64,000 bases of DNA, taken from the NCBI GenBank assembly GCA_029215795.1, contig JARDYH010000007.1, forward strand, positions 66,084,763-66,148,762, read 5' to 3'. Positions 28,601-36,908 of this stretch are shown piece after piece. This stretch comes from Anniella stebbinsi (lineage: Eukaryota > Chordata > Lepidosauria > Squamata > Anniellidae). Made by a program: the position numbers and the translations under genes. A model generated the notes under the pieces. It did not search any database. It was not told where the DNA came from and saw nothing but the letters and a program-made list of their open reading frames with translations. Positions within the stretch are counted from its first letter, which is position 1, and the number at the start of each line of letters is the position of its first letter.

Positions 28601-31600
28601 AGTTTTTTATGTGCAGGGAAATTTGGTTTGTGTGGAGAAGCATTCAGGAACCAAGTCTAATTTAAAATCTGTTGCCGTTTAAGGACCCTTCACACAACGT
28701 TTTCGTGTTTGAGTACAGCCGTTGGTTGCATGTGTATTATATTTATTTTTCCTTTTAAAATGCACAGAAGCAGCAATGGCAAAAGAAATAATCCCATTTC
28801 CACGTATTTTAAAGCAAAAAGTGGGATATAATATGCACAAGACACTACACAGCTAAAATAAACCTTAGCATACAAAGCCCATTCAAATGTGCCGGCAGGC
28901 ACTTTTGTGGTTCGATCCTCTCTATATATTATTTGCCACTTCTGTGTCTTCAGGGTGATACAGACAGATGCACCAGAACAGGAGATCCCTCTATACAGAC
29001 ACAGTATGTCTCATGAGGAAGCTGCCCAGGGCCGGCCCTACCATTAGGCAGAGTGAGGCTGTTGCTTCAGGTGGCAGATATTGGGAGGTGGCAGCAAGAT
29101 GTTGGAAGAGAGACCTATGCTACACAACCTGCCCTGTGCCCCCAAAGGTGAGCCTGCTGCCTTCAGGCACAATGGATGACTCTGTCTCATAACCAGTGTT
29201 GAAGAAAGATTCAGCTATCAGTTCAGTCAACTTTTGTACACATAATGGGAGGGGCGCCATCTTGCTCTTTGCTTCAGGCGGCAAAATGTCTTGGGCCACT
29301 CTGTGTCAGAAGCAGCACGTTTGAATCGGCTCTTGTTCTCTCCCCTCTGTGGTCGAGAGGAACCAATATTCAGCTCCTGGTGTCTCTATAACAACCTCCA
29401 CAGTCCTCCACAACTGCTCCTTTGTCCTTTCTCGGCCTCCCAGTCAGGACCTAAATCATGGTGCCCAGGGCTTTCAATTTCCCCTCAGCAGCTTGGCCTC
29501 CTTCTCCTGGGCCGCTGCTTGCGCTCCCTCGCCTCAACGGTCTTCAGCTTGCTTGTTTACACCTCTCCCAGAGCCCAGCACCAAAACCGAAGACAAAGGG
29601 CTGTAGCTGAGGCCCGGCAGGCACTGGACGGAACAGGCCACCCTGTGCACCCCACGGCCCCCTCGCATAATACCCAGGCCCGTATGTCCCTGAATGCTGA
29701 CATTCTTCGGCACGTCACACAGGGGCTGTCCTTTAAACCGAGCCAGGATTCAGCCCCAGAATAATAATTTTAAAAAACAATTGTTAGCCCTTTCCTTCAA
29801 GGCAGGAAAGAAAAACCCACCACATCCCTAATACACTGGATAGGAAGTCTTATGAGCCTGACAACTTATGAAAAAAGACACAATCACCGTCAGCTCTGTC
29901 CTGACAAGCATACAGATATTTGGCCAGCATGCTTAGAATTATATGTGTAGTGTAGGGTGACCATATGAAAAGGAGGACCGGGCTCCTGTAACGTTAACAA
30001 TTGCATTGAAAGGGTAATTTCAGCAGGTGTCATTTGTACGCTTGCAGCACCTGGTGAAATCCCCTCTCCATCACAACAGTTAAAGCTGCAGGAGCCCTGC
30101 CCTCTTTTGTATCTGGCCACTCTAGTATAGCTCCTGCGGTTTTAACTGTTGTGATGAAGAGGGAGTTTCACCAGGTGCTGTATGTGTACAAATGACACCT
30201 GCTGAAATTCCCTTTTCTATGCAACTGTTAAAGATACAGCAACCCTGTCCTCTTTTTCATATGGTCACCCTACTCAGGAAGCACCTGTCCTAGGCTATCT
30301 ATTTATCTTTCCATCCGTGAAATAGTACAAACACTTTATGTTGACTTGTACAGTTGGTGACGCCGGCACGCACACACTAGATTAATCATTGATTTGTTGT
30401 TTGTGCTGTGTTTTTGTTGTTTTAATTTGCAGAACAGTTTACAAAACCACTGCTTGTTCAACATACAGTAGGAGCAACTATGATATTGATACTGTACAAA
30501 TAATTGAACATTATGAGATTAATAATGATCGAACCTTCATTAATACAATGTCCATTTTGCCATTTTTGTTTTTAGCAAATGTTTTTTTCTAGAATGTTCT
30601 GGACCATTGTAGAATCTCCTAGAAGTTTCCAGACTTTCTTAGAAATATGTTTTTCTCTAACTTCCTAGTATACCTAGCTTAGTGAAGAATTCTGAAGAAC
30701 ACAAAAGCTTGCACCTTTTTCTGTGATCCTCAGGCTGGCCCAATTCCCTTTTAAAGCCATCCAAAGTGATGGCCATCACTATGGTCTCCATTACACCTAA
30801 TTCCCCCCCCCCCCCCGTTTTGCCTCCACGTTTTTTTATCTCTGAGGCAGAAGCGTGTCAAGCTTATGATCCCTTTCACATGAAGAGCTGCTCTTTCGCT
30901 CCTTCGGTCCTTGGCTCTTCCACTCCACTCCACCCCTCCCCTTCTCTTTCTCCCTCCAGTCAGGTCCTGGCAGATGAACAACCAGACCGCCTTTAGTCTG
31001 GCTCTTTGGGGGCATCGAGGGAGTACAATCCTGTCTCTGCAGAGATTCGGGTGTTGTATGATTTTAAAAAATGATTTGGAGCCTGGGATGCAAGGTTTGG
31101 GTTTTCTATTGAGGCTTGGAGCCGGCTACTGGGAGAGATCGTTTTTCCCTGCCAGGCCCTGATGCAATCCATTCAAGCCCCCAGTTCCTTTAAAACTACA
31201 CAGAGACTTAGGGCACATTAAATGCACTTAGGGAAAATAATCCAGACGTTTAGCGTTCTAGGAAAGGCTGGGGAAGAGGCAAGGTTTCAGCAGAACAGGC
31301 ATGGCGTCATGTGAGTACCATGCTGCAAATCCCCACACCAAGCATGGCAAGAGTGCACTAAATCACTGGTGAGATGGAGCTCATTATCTTGTGCAAGTGA
31401 ATTCCACAGAGAAGGGTCTTTCCCACGACCAGTTATCTGTACCTTTCAGCTGGAGACCATGCTGGAGATTTAACCCAGGACCTTCCGCATGCAAAGCAGG
31501 TGCAGCCACCATGAGTGACTGTTTTTGGACGAAAGGTAGGGCATAAGTAATTTCATTCATCAATTAAAACATGCACAGTCGGAAAGACAGGGAGAGACAT

Positions 31601-31873
31601 TTCACTACAGCGCATCGCACTCCCGCTTGGCTGTGCTAATCCCAGAGCCTGTGGCTCATTAGCCTCCTGCCTCGGCAGAACATCCTCAGACTGGATCGCT
31701 TTCTCTGTAAACCGCAGAGCGCACGGAGTGGACTCACCATAATCCTTGGGGAGCGGAGCTGGGGCAGAGGGGTGGACGATGGGTTTCTTCCTCCTTTCCA
31801 GGACAGGGCTCTGAAATTCCAGGGGCTGGTGTTCCGCCTCAGGAGGGAGCTCCACAGAGTCGTCTTTGGTCAT
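10637..31873 (-). CDS. CLIP3: CLIP3 (CLIPR-59), CAP-Gly linker protein 3, complete coding region
   Basis: Thirteen coding exons: 31873-31738, 25804-25665, 25458-25365, 22755-22594, 20239-20121, 18544-18308, 17491-17356, 17012-16878, 15803-15669, 14576-14453, 13389-13325, 12632-12560 and 10691-10637, giving 1611 nt and 536 residues (human about 547). The protein has an acidic, proline-containing N-terminus; ankyrin repeats at about 95-217 ([54 protein letters not shown]); a first CAP-Gly domain at about 287-350 with GKNDG at 323-327; a linker rich in Ser, Thr and Lys; a second CAP-Gly domain at about 405-465 with GKHDG at 444-448; and the C-terminal tail [17 protein letters not shown]. The adjacent cysteines (523-524) are the positions palmitoylated in mammalian CLIPR-59, anchoring it to trans-Golgi and plasma-membrane rafts, where it binds Akt and affects microtubules. 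All junctions are GT-AG. Confidence 0.96.
11145..11262. repeat. Interspersed foldback repeat (ACAATTCCCATAAT type)
   Basis: CCTGGTGCCCTCTAGATGTT followed by ACAATTCCCATAAT and a degenerate reverse-complement arm ending ...CAGCAGATTGCCC. Same family as the copies at 35768, 38378 and 42575. Confidence 0.6.
11635..11991 (+). mobile_element. Non-autonomous DNA transposon, PIF/Harbinger-like, copy 1
   Basis: 357 bp starting GGGTGCCTCTACAAGA and ending with the inverted TCTTGTAGAGTGGACC, flanked by TAA on both sides (11632-11634 and 11992-11994). The interior is rich in GCGCATTA-like words and has no ORF. Confidence 0.7.
12183..12527 (+). mobile_element. Non-autonomous DNA transposon, PIF/Harbinger-like, copy 2
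   Basis: 345 bp from GGCTGCCTCTACAAGA to TCTTGTAGATGAGGCC, flanked by GGA at 12180-12182 and 12528-12530. Same interior as copy 1, 190 bp away in the same orientation. Confidence 0.7.
12560..12632 (-). CDS. CLIP3: CLIP3 coding exon 12
   Basis: Residues 495-518: [23 protein letters not shown]. The acceptor is TTCCACAG| and the donor CTAG|GTAAGA. Confidence 0.94.
13325..13389 (-). CDS. CLIP3: CLIP3 coding exon 11
   Basis: Residues 473-494: [22 protein letters not shown] short exon found by homology to the human IGG...KKVHQVT segment. The acceptor is CTGCAG| and the donor ACTA|GTAGGT. Confidence 0.9.
13490..13850. mobile_element. Palindromic MITE in CLIP3 intron
   Basis: Imperfect arms of about 45 bp (about 13604-13650 and 13750-13796) built on GAAATGTGRGTTGTT and its complement, with repeated AACCATG/CATGGTT words. 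It is preceded by an 18-base C tract at 13467-13484. Confidence 0.55.
14041..14330. other. Pyrimidine-rich unassigned stretch, possibly LINE-derived
   Basis: T/C-rich sequence in the CLIP3 intron between coding exons 10 and 11, resembling old antisense LINE sequence. I cannot assign a family. Confidence 0.25.
14453..14576 (-). CDS. CLIP3: CLIP3 coding exon 10 (CAP-Gly 2, second half)
   Basis: Residues 432-472: [20 protein letters not shown], then [20 protein letters not shown]. The acceptor is CTCGCAG| and the donor AGAG|GTGGGT. Confidence 0.95.
14606..14672. repeat. ATT-GTT-GAT compound microsatellite
   Basis: Three trinucleotide blocks in succession, starting about 30 nt upstream (on the minus strand) of the CLIP3 coding exon 10 acceptor. 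Confidence 0.95.
15131..15296. mobile_element. hAT-like MITE with GGCCAGATCTACACCAAGCA termini
   Basis: 166 bp with inverted arms of about 30 bp: GGCCAGATCTACACCAAGCA at one end and GCTTGGTGTAGATTGGGCC at the other, plus an inner CACTATGAAAG/CTTTCATAGTG pair. It lies in the CLIP3 intron between coding exons 9 and 10. Confidence 0.7.
15669..15803 (-). CDS. CLIP3: CLIP3 coding exon 9 (CAP-Gly 2, first half)
   Basis: Residues 387-431: [17 protein letters not shown], then [20 protein letters not shown]. The CTCCAG| acceptor at 15804-15805 keeps the frame. The alternative CTCAG| seven bases downstream would not. The donor is CCAG|GTAAGA. Confidence 0.9.
16010..16091 (+). mobile_element. CR1 LINE 3' end fragment
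   Basis: GGTTGGACTCAATGGCCTTA, then CCCCTTCCAACTCTACTATT and a decayed ATTCTA terminus. Confidence 0.8.
16747..16800. repeat. GGA/GAA trinucleotide repeat
   Basis: About 18 units, reading CCT/CTC on the CLIP3 RNA sense, starting 78 nt downstream of the coding exon 8 donor. The Glu- and Gly-repeat ORFs over it are artefacts. Confidence 0.95.
16878..17012 (-). CDS. CLIP3: CLIP3 coding exon 8
   Basis: Residues 342-386: [32 protein letters not shown] and a Lys/Asp-rich end (KGRKDKDKK). The acceptor is CCTCAG| and the donor AAAG|GTAAGG. Confidence 0.94.
17196..17260 (-). repeat. tRNA-like SINE fragment
   Basis: On the minus strand it reads GTAGCTCAAGGGCAGAGCGC, CTGCTTTGCGT: a tRNA-type A box and anticodon stem. 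It is too short to be a tRNA gene. Confidence 0.4.
17356..17491 (-). CDS. CLIP3: CLIP3 coding exon 7 (CAP-Gly 1)
   Basis: Residues 297-341: [20 protein letters not shown], the GKNDGSV groove motif and RYFICPPKH. The acceptor is CTGCAG| and the donor CACG|GTAATT. Confidence 0.95.
18308..18310 (-). other. CLIP3: CLIP3 coding exon 6 / CAP-Gly 1 phase-0 boundary
   Basis: The intron splits the first CAP-Gly domain after DGLK. The next exon supplies VGTLRFCG. Confidence 0.85.
18308..18544 (-). CDS. CLIP3: CLIP3 coding exon 6
   Basis: Residues 218-296: [17 protein letters not shown], then [20 protein letters not shown] and the start of the first CAP-Gly domain ([10 protein letters not shown]). The acceptor is CCACAG| and the donor AAG|GTAAGG. 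Confidence 0.95.
20121..20239 (-). CDS. CLIP3: CLIP3 coding exon 5 (ankyrin)
   Basis: Residues 178-217: [20 protein letters not shown], then [19 protein letters not shown]. The acceptor is TTGAAG| and the donor AGG|GTGAGC. Confidence 0.95.
20600..20712. repeat. Interspersed repeat, GGAGTTGCGGTCCAAC type
   Basis: CTTCTCCGACCTGGTGACCT ... GGCATGCTGGGAGTTGCGGT CCAAC. Degenerate member of the family seen at 38378-38482. Confidence 0.5.
21028..21182. mobile_element. Foldback element, GGAGGCTGGTGGCT family, copy 1
   Basis: A 155-bp palindrome: arms start AGTGGAGGCTGGTGGCTCCC and end with the complement GAAGCCACCAGCCTCC. Inner words CCGGGTTTCAGTC and GACTGAAACCCGG pair. Confidence 0.75.
21246..21298. 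repeat. CTC/CTT trinucleotide repeat
   Basis: About 17 units in the CLIP3 intron between coding exons 4 and 5. Confidence 0.95.
22329..22434. mobile_element. Short palindromic MITE, GGGCACAATCCTATG termini
   Basis: A 106-bp hairpin: GGGCACAATCCTATG...TTTAGACAGAAAAAAG and its complement CTTTTTTCTGTCTAAACATG...CATAGGATTGTGCCC. Fragments of the same family occur near 112, 5046, 49437, 54203 and 58220. Confidence 0.75.
22594..22755 (-). CDS. CLIP3: CLIP3 coding exon 4 (ankyrin)
   Basis: Residues 124-177, including [20 protein letters not shown]. The acceptor is CTCAG|. The donor, AAAG|GTCTGT, is a weak GT with C at +3. Confidence 0.94.
23175..23425 (-). mobile_element. LINE 3' fragment (L2-like, unclassified)
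   Basis: Reverse-oriented, with the AGAAGGCCCTCTTCCCC and GTGGGGTGCTACCACTGAG phrases shared with the fragment near 49.9 kb. Confidence 0.5.
23440..23612. mobile_element. Foldback element, GGAGGCTGGTGGCT family, copy 2
   Basis: A 173-bp palindrome with the same arms and internal CCGGGTTTCAGTC pair as copy 1, in the next CLIP3 intron. Confidence 0.75.
23636..23990 (-). mobile_element. CR1 LINE 3' fragment
   Basis: Starts with a decayed AGAACATAGACTCG terminus, then ATCTAGTCCAACCCCC and CTGCTCAAATACCTCCAGC, in reverse orientation. Confidence 0.75.
24012..24480. mobile_element. hAT-like element with CAGGG...ATCTAC termini enclosing a large palindrome
   Basis: Left end CAGGGCCGGATCTACACTAC; right end AGTAGATCTGTCCCTGG. 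Between them lies a near-perfect palindrome at about 24114-24393 with arms of about 130 bp and a spacer of about 18 bp. It lies in the CLIP3 intron between coding exons 3 and 4. Confidence 0.6.
25365..25458 (-). CDS. CLIP3: CLIP3 coding exon 3 (ankyrin)
   Basis: Residues 93-123: [20 protein letters not shown] then [11 protein letters not shown]. The acceptor is TTCTGCAG| and the donor GTCG|GTGAGC. Confidence 0.95.
25665..25804 (-). CDS. CLIP3: CLIP3 coding exon 2
   Basis: Residues 46-92: [18 protein letters not shown] through [19 protein letters not shown]. The acceptor is CCGTAG| and the donor GAG|GTGAGT. Confidence 0.95.
26167..26186. repeat. (GT)n microsatellite
   Basis: Ten GT units in the CLIP3 intron between coding exons 1 and 2. 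Confidence 0.9.
26325..26765 (+). mobile_element. CR1 LINE 3' fragment interrupted by a MITE
   Basis: CR1 tail phrases at 26325-26381 resume at 26707-26765 (CCTTTGGTCTGATCCAG). The 8-base ACTGTGGG is duplicated on each side of the inserted element. Confidence 0.75.
26382..26706. mobile_element. hAT-like foldback MITE, TAGGGTGACC family, copy A (complete)
   Basis: 325 bp, almost entirely palindromic. It begins TAGGGTGACCATATGGAAAG and ends with the complement GGTCACCCTACAG. An 8-bp duplication, ACTGTGGG (26374-26381 and 26707-26714), flanks it. Confidence 0.85.
27133..27330 (+). mobile_element. tRNA-derived SINE
   Basis: Pol III B-box-like GGTTCAATCTCC at 27183-27194, preceded by a GCTTTGCATTCAGAAGGT anticodon-arm-like stretch, and followed by a CR1/SINE-like tail (GGGCTAGATGGACCAAAAGT). 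Confidence 0.55.
27707..27989. mobile_element. hAT-like MITE, CAGGGCC family, with 8-bp target duplication
   Basis: 283 bp from CAGGGCCAGTCC to GGACCAGCCCTG, flanked by perfect AGTATGAT duplications at 27699-27706 and 27990-27997. Confidence 0.8.
29027..29302. mobile_element. hAT-like MITE, CAGGGCC family, second copy
   Basis: Same family as 27707-27989 (CCTACCATTAGGCAGAGTGA near the left end; AAAATGTCTTGGGCC near the right). Flanks GAAGCTGC and GAAGCAGC look like a decayed 8-bp duplication. Confidence 0.65.
29953..30273. mobile_element. hAT-like foldback MITE, TAGGGTGACC family, copy B
   Basis: About 321 bp, TAGGGTGACCATATGAAAAG to CATATGGTCACCCTA, palindromic throughout. No obvious target duplication. 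Confidence 0.8.
31430..31510 (-). repeat. tRNA-derived SINE fragment
   Basis: On the minus strand it reads CACCTGCTTTGCATGCGGAA followed by a B-box-like GGTTAAATCTCC. Confidence 0.45.
31738..31873 (-). CDS. CLIP3: CLIP3 coding exon 1
   Basis: Residues 1-45, starting [15 protein letters not shown] and ending [13 protein letters not shown]. The exon begins 21 nt upstream of the ATG at a GCGCAG| acceptor (exon start about 31894), so a non-coding first exon is expected. The donor is TATG|GTGAGT. Confidence 0.94.
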
Positions 31874-32038
31874 GGTTGTTGGAAGTTATTTCCTCTGCGC
31901 AAGGAGAAAAGGGAAGAAGGAGTTTGAGCCGAGCCGCACAATTTGAAATCCCAAGGGATTGGGTCTTATCCCAAATGTAAAACAACAACAACAACCAGCT
32001 TCATTACCTTCACCAATCCACAATGCAAACTTGGGCCA

Positions 32039-32389
32039 GGGTCCCCTCTACAAGATTTTGCTTTGACACCCAATTGCCCGATTATGCGCATATACGGAGA
32101 AGCGCATTTACTCCTAATACCTATTCATGAGAGGCGGTGAAGCACATTACGGGCTGTATGAAACGCATTTTAAAGTTGTTGACATGCGGAGAATCGCATG
32201 TTTACATGGCCATAAGGCGCTTTAACTCCCGCAGTAAATTAAAAGTCGCTATTTAACGCACATTCGAAAATGTGACTAATCGGAGATAAAACGCGCCTGG
32301 ACTCTTGTAGAGTCTTGCGCTCCGCTCTTGTAGAGGTAAATTTGCTAATGCGCCTTGAAAGAGCTTTAAATTGCGCTTGTAGAGGCACC
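32039..32389 (-). mobile_element. Non-autonomous DNA transposon, PIF/Harbinger-like, copy 3
   Basis: About 351 bp in inverse orientation to copies 1 and 2, from GGGTCCCCTCTACAAGA to CTTGTAGAGGCACC, flanked by CCA at 32036-32038 and 32390-32392. Confidence 0.65.
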
Positions 32390-32892
32390 CCAGGATATAA
32401 TACTTCGAAAACCCTTTGAAAACCCTTTGAAAATGGTATATGTAATGTGAACTGGGCCTGAACAGTTGTCAAAAATGTTATAAACTGTTATGAACCAGGA
32501 GTGTAAATCCTGCCTTGGTCTTTATGCACCATTCTCTTCAAAGGGTTTCAAAACAGCTTCAACTGGATGTCTTTCATGAAGAAGTGGGCAGGTATTTGTT
32601 TCTTCTGCAGCGTGAGTCCAGAGAGTGGCTACCTGTCCTGCTCTATAGTTCCCCATTTGAAGGTGTCCTCTCTTTAGAGGACTGTCCGGCAGGTCCGGTT
32701 TAAAGATAAAGAAGGGAAAAAATCTGGGGGAGCGGGGGGGGGGGGGGGGGCTTGAAGTTGCCCATCCACAATTAGCACCCTGACAGCCGACCGAGTCGCA
32801 GGCACATGGGTCACCTGTCCGCAGCGTTCCCCACTTTCATGAAATATGTTCCTATTAAAATCATAGTCATTCTTTCTAAATTTGCATCTATA

Positions 32893-33045
32893 CCAACGGA
32901 GACTAGTAGCTCCGATGTCAGTGGGGCAGTGAATCCACTCCGGGTTTCAGACAGAATCAGTCAGAACTTTAAAGGAACTCTCCAAGGTGCGGAGCCTGGA
33001 ACAGGTTGAATGCCCACTGACATCAGAGCCACCAGCCTTCAATGG
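32893..33045. mobile_element. Foldback element, GGAGGCTGGTGGCT family, copy 3
   Basis: Degenerate copy (ACGGAGACTAGTAGCTCCGA ... AGAGCCACCAGCCTTCAA) with the CCGGGTTTCAG core. Confidence 0.65.
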
Positions 33046-33279
33046 TCCATACATATAAATTAGCATATGCAAATATTATGCAAATTGTTCTTTTTTTCTG
33101 GTTTTTTGTTGATGCATTTCCTTTTTTCTTCTTCCTTTTATATATTTGCAAGTGGCTGTTTTAGACAGGTATACCTTATGGACCACAATTTGATCATTCC
33201 TGATTGAGAACATAAGAACCCAGAAAGTCACCTGCCCTTTATTCCTGAAATGGAAAAAAAAACTATTGTCATCTAAAGC

Positions 33280-33350
33280 TGCAAAGAGTCCTGTGACATC
33301 TTGAAGATTGTCACTTTTATTTTGGCCTGAGCTTTCATTGACTAAGGCTG
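33280..33350. repeat. Interspersed amniote repeat fragment (AAGAGTCCTGTGACATCTT type)
   Basis: Matches the phrase AGAGTCCTGTGGCACCTTAA, seen again at 37705-37870 in a longer copy. Confidence 0.45.
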
Positions 33351-33784
33351 CAATCTTGTACTAGTCTCCAGCTTTCTCCAGTTGCAGCCTTCTCCAAACT
33401 AGCGCCCACCAGAAGTTTTGAACTAGAACTCCCATTATCCCCAGTTTAGCTACGTAGTCCCACACATCATGTAGAGCACCAGATCGAGGAAGGCTGCAGT
33501 AAACACATACCTGGGAGTAAGCCCCCTTGAACTCAATGAGACTTATTTATTTATTTATTTATTTTATATTAATACTTACATACCACTTGAGGCACAGGCA
33601 AGTTTAGACAGAAATATGGCCTACAACTTCCGTGTTGACTGGGGCATGCCGGGAATTGTCAGATTTATTTCTGACTTACCATGCATAAGATGGGGCTTCT
33701 GCCCTTTTAAAAAGAGAGAATTTGGTAAAATACATGTTCTTCTTTCTACAGCACTGTGATGGGATAATAATAATATTAATGGAC

Positions 33785-34363
33785 TATACAGACAGACTAT
33801 ACAGACAGACTTAATTCACCAAAATAATTCACCAACAACTGGCCATCATATTCAACCTTATCAAACAATCTACACCATGTTATACATACTCGCCCGAAAC
33901 AATCTTGGAAAATGCAGATAATAAAATATACTGAGACAGAACAATTCATATCAACAAGATAATACCCTGCAACCGACCAGACATAATGGTCATAGACAAA
34001 AAAGAAAAACACACATACCTCATCGATATAACAATACCGAATGACAAAAATGTTGTTGAAAAGGAAGAAGAAAAGTGAGACAAATATACACCACTGGCCA
34101 TGGAAATCAAAGAACTATGACAACAGGAAAAGGTCACAATTATTCTGTTACTCACCTCAGTCACCAGCATCACATCAAAAAACTATACAGAAAACCTCCA
34201 GAAACTGGGCCTACCAGAATACATCCACACCAACACCCAGAAAGCAGTCATGCTTAAAACATGCTCAATTGTCAGGAAATTCCTGAATCTGTAAAAGACA
34301 GCATGACTTGGCAAAGCCCGTCATGTCCATCTAGAAAAAACGTCATGAGCGAGAAAGAGATGA

Positions 34364-34400
<37 letters not shown>
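33785..34400 (+). mobile_element. R4/Dong-like LINE 3' fragment with AAT tail
   Basis: A decayed frame near 33986 encodes PDIMVIDKKEKHTYLIDITI P, which resembles the restriction-like endonuclease of R2/R4-type LINEs (PD...D). Downstream, TENLQKLGLPEYIHT and AVMLKTCSIVRKFLNL end at a stop. The fragment ends in an (AAT)n tract at 34363-34400. Confidence 0.6.
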
Positions 34401-34795
34401 TACCTTGAGAGGGTTTTAGCCTTAAAGGAAGCCCAAAAAGAATTTTAGATAAAGGAATATACTAACAACAGCAATATAATTCTGCCTGAAATGTACTAAA
34501 TGATATACACAGATTAAAAACTAGACAGTTGCTGCCTGCAAGCTTCAAATCTAAAGGATCTCAGGCAACATTCTCTCTTCTAAAGAGTCAAAGGATTTGG
34601 CTCTAAAACGATGTTCCCCAAGAAGGATATAGATACACGATGACAGCCCTTTACTCCAAATTGTTCTGGAGATCCTGCACAGTCATGGAGATGCAATTCC
34701 CATCAAGAAATATAGTTCTGCAAGGGGACTTTGGGAATCTCTTAAGACAGAAATCTTGACGCTCTTGCAACACAACTGCTCACGTTTCCTCTGGA

Positions 34796-35218
34796 ATGGG
34801 GTCTGGAAACAAAGCCCTATGAGGAGAGACTGAAAGAACTGGGCATGTTTAGCCTGGAGAAGAGAAGACTGAGCGGAGGTATGATAGCACTCTTCAAATA
34901 CTTGAAAGGTCACACAGAGGAGGGCCAGGATCTCTTCTCGATCAAGCCAGAGTGCAGGATGCAGAATAATGGGCTCAAGTGACAGGAAGCCAGATTCAGT
35001 CTGAACATCAGGAAAAACCTCCTGGCTGTTAGAGCAGTACGACAATGGAACCGATGACCTAGGGAGGTCGTGGGTTCTCCCACACTAGAGGCCTTCAAGA
35101 GGCAGCTGGACAGCTGTCTGTCAAGGATGCTTTGAGGTGGATTCCTGCATTGAACAGGGGGACTGGACCTGATGGCCTTACAGGCCCCTTCCAACTCTTA
35201 CTATTCTATGATTCTATG
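34796..35218 (+). mobile_element. CR1 LINE 3' end
   Basis: About 420 bp: CCTATGAGGAGAGACTGAAA, then GGACCTGATGGCCTTACAGG, and a TTCTATGATTCTATGG terminus. Confidence 0.85.
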
Positions 35219-35767
35219 GCGTAAGAGCTGACATTTAAAAACTAAAATGCATTTGTAGTGTGCATTTGTACTCAGAGGTTGAAATAGGTACAAGTATACT
35301 TCCCCACAATGGGATGTGGGGAGGATCAATGGATGGGATGGGAAATACTTAGGATCATTTTAGCCTTAATTATAAAAAGTGTAGCTTTAAGAGTGTATAG
35401 AACTGGGAATTTGGGCTGGGTGCAGCTTGCATACTTTCTGAGGTTTCACAGATTAAAATTGGGACGCTCTTGTGTATTTGCAATTTTCACACTGCTCTTC
35501 CCCCACCCTCTGTCCGCCATTCCGTCTCTCTACCTGCTGCTTGCTTGATCCATTTATTCTTCAATAGCCCTGACCGCCACTAAAGCAAGATGTGTCACTA
35601 AGCTCACCATTATGGGTTTTTTTTTCAAAACGAAACAAACAAAAACAACCCGTATTATTCTTGCGCCGCGTCTAATTGCACAATAGATCGCCGCAACACA
35701 CTTACAGGAGCAAACTGCCTCCCGTACAGAGCATTGCACTGTCAGAAGCCTTCAGGAATGTGCAGTG

Positions 35768-35885
35768 CCGCCTTCCCCAACCTTGCACCCTCCAGATTCC
35801 TGTACTACAACTCCCAGAATTCCCCAGCCAGCATTCTAGGAGTTGTAGTCCAACACATCAGGAGGGCTCCAGGTCGGGGAAGGAT
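35768..35885. repeat. Foldback repeat with ACTACAACTCCCAG core
   Basis: CGCCTTCCCCAACCTTGCAC ... TACTACAACTCCCAGAATTC and the complement TAGGAGTTGTAGTCCAACAC ... GGTCGGGGAAGG. Confidence 0.65.
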
Positions 35886-36029
35886 GCTTTAATGTCTTGC
35901 TAGGTCATTATATGGGGTGGGGTAGAGGGGTCAGAAGGGAAGGCCATGCATTGAGCACTTTGCGATTGGACAACCAATTATGGGGTGGGATTTTGAGAAG
36001 AAGCTAAGAACAGCCTCATGGGTGAAGCC

Positions 36030-36780
36030 AGAGTGAAAAGGCAGTCGCAGAAAGGGAGGTAAGCGGCATAGGAAATACCCTGGAAGAGAGAGGGTGGCAC
36101 CTACATGAAAGACGTGAGGATTTGGCGAGGGAGGGTGCTAGCAGAGGGCAGGGTGCCGTTTTCAAGATTTGGGGATGGATGGCCATGGGAAAGGAAGGGA
36201 GAGAAGAATGGGGCAGGCTGGAGGGATTTGGGGAGATCTCAGCGATGGGGGGGGCCAACAGGGATGCTAACAACCAACATTGCCCTGCCCTCTACCCTAC
36301 GTGGTAGGAATGGGATATTGTGGTTCTTCTGGTGATTCTAACCACAAATAGGCATGTGGTTGATCCCGGAGGGGGCTGTTGGAATATGGCAGGTAGTGGG
36401 GGGGCGGCGGTTTGAAAATGGCCGAGATGGGATGCTGTGGGGTGCAGCAGGTTGGCAGAGGTGGAGAGATGCAAGCTGGGGAGGAGGAGGAGATACAGGT
36501 GGGGCAGCTAGTGCTTGGAGACGGGTTCAGGTGTGCCTGGCGAGTGGGGGTTGGACGCAGTGGGGCAGAGAAGAGGGCAGTGGGAGGGGGGAGAGGAGGA
36601 TGCGGAGGGAGCGGGCTATGGGTTGGGGAGTGAGAGCGGGCAATCGAGGGTTGGAGGGCGGGGCGTGGGTTTGTTGCGTGGTGGTGGGGATCACACTGAC
36701 CAGGGGAGGGTCTGGGTGGGCGTACAGGGATGGGCATCCTTGAAGGTCTTCTTGGGGGAAAAGGATGGAGGCCTTAGGGG
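36030..36780. other. Strongly G-skewed stretch near the CLIP3 promoter
   Basis: The plus strand is a near-continuous run of G-rich words (GGGGGG, GGAGGAGG, GTGGGGG) with few C, just inside CLIP3 intron 1. The long GC-rich ORFs here are compositional artefacts. Confidence 0.7.
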
Positions 36781-36908
36781 AGGGGCTGAGCCTGGCCAGG
36801 GCCCCCAATATCCCTCCCCGGGGCGGAGGCGGATGGCTCCCCCTGGCCGCCTGCCCCCCTCCTTCCGCTCCCCTCCCCACCCGTGGGGCTGGACAGGGCA
36901 TCACCTAC

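Noticed and set aside
29291..29764. 157-codon plus-strand ORF in the large CLIP3 intron
   Set aside because: No splice context, no recognised domain, and its start overlaps the end of a MITE.
33797..34173. Minus-strand ORFs opposite the R4/Dong fragment
   Set aside because: The recognisable coding remnant is on the plus strand.
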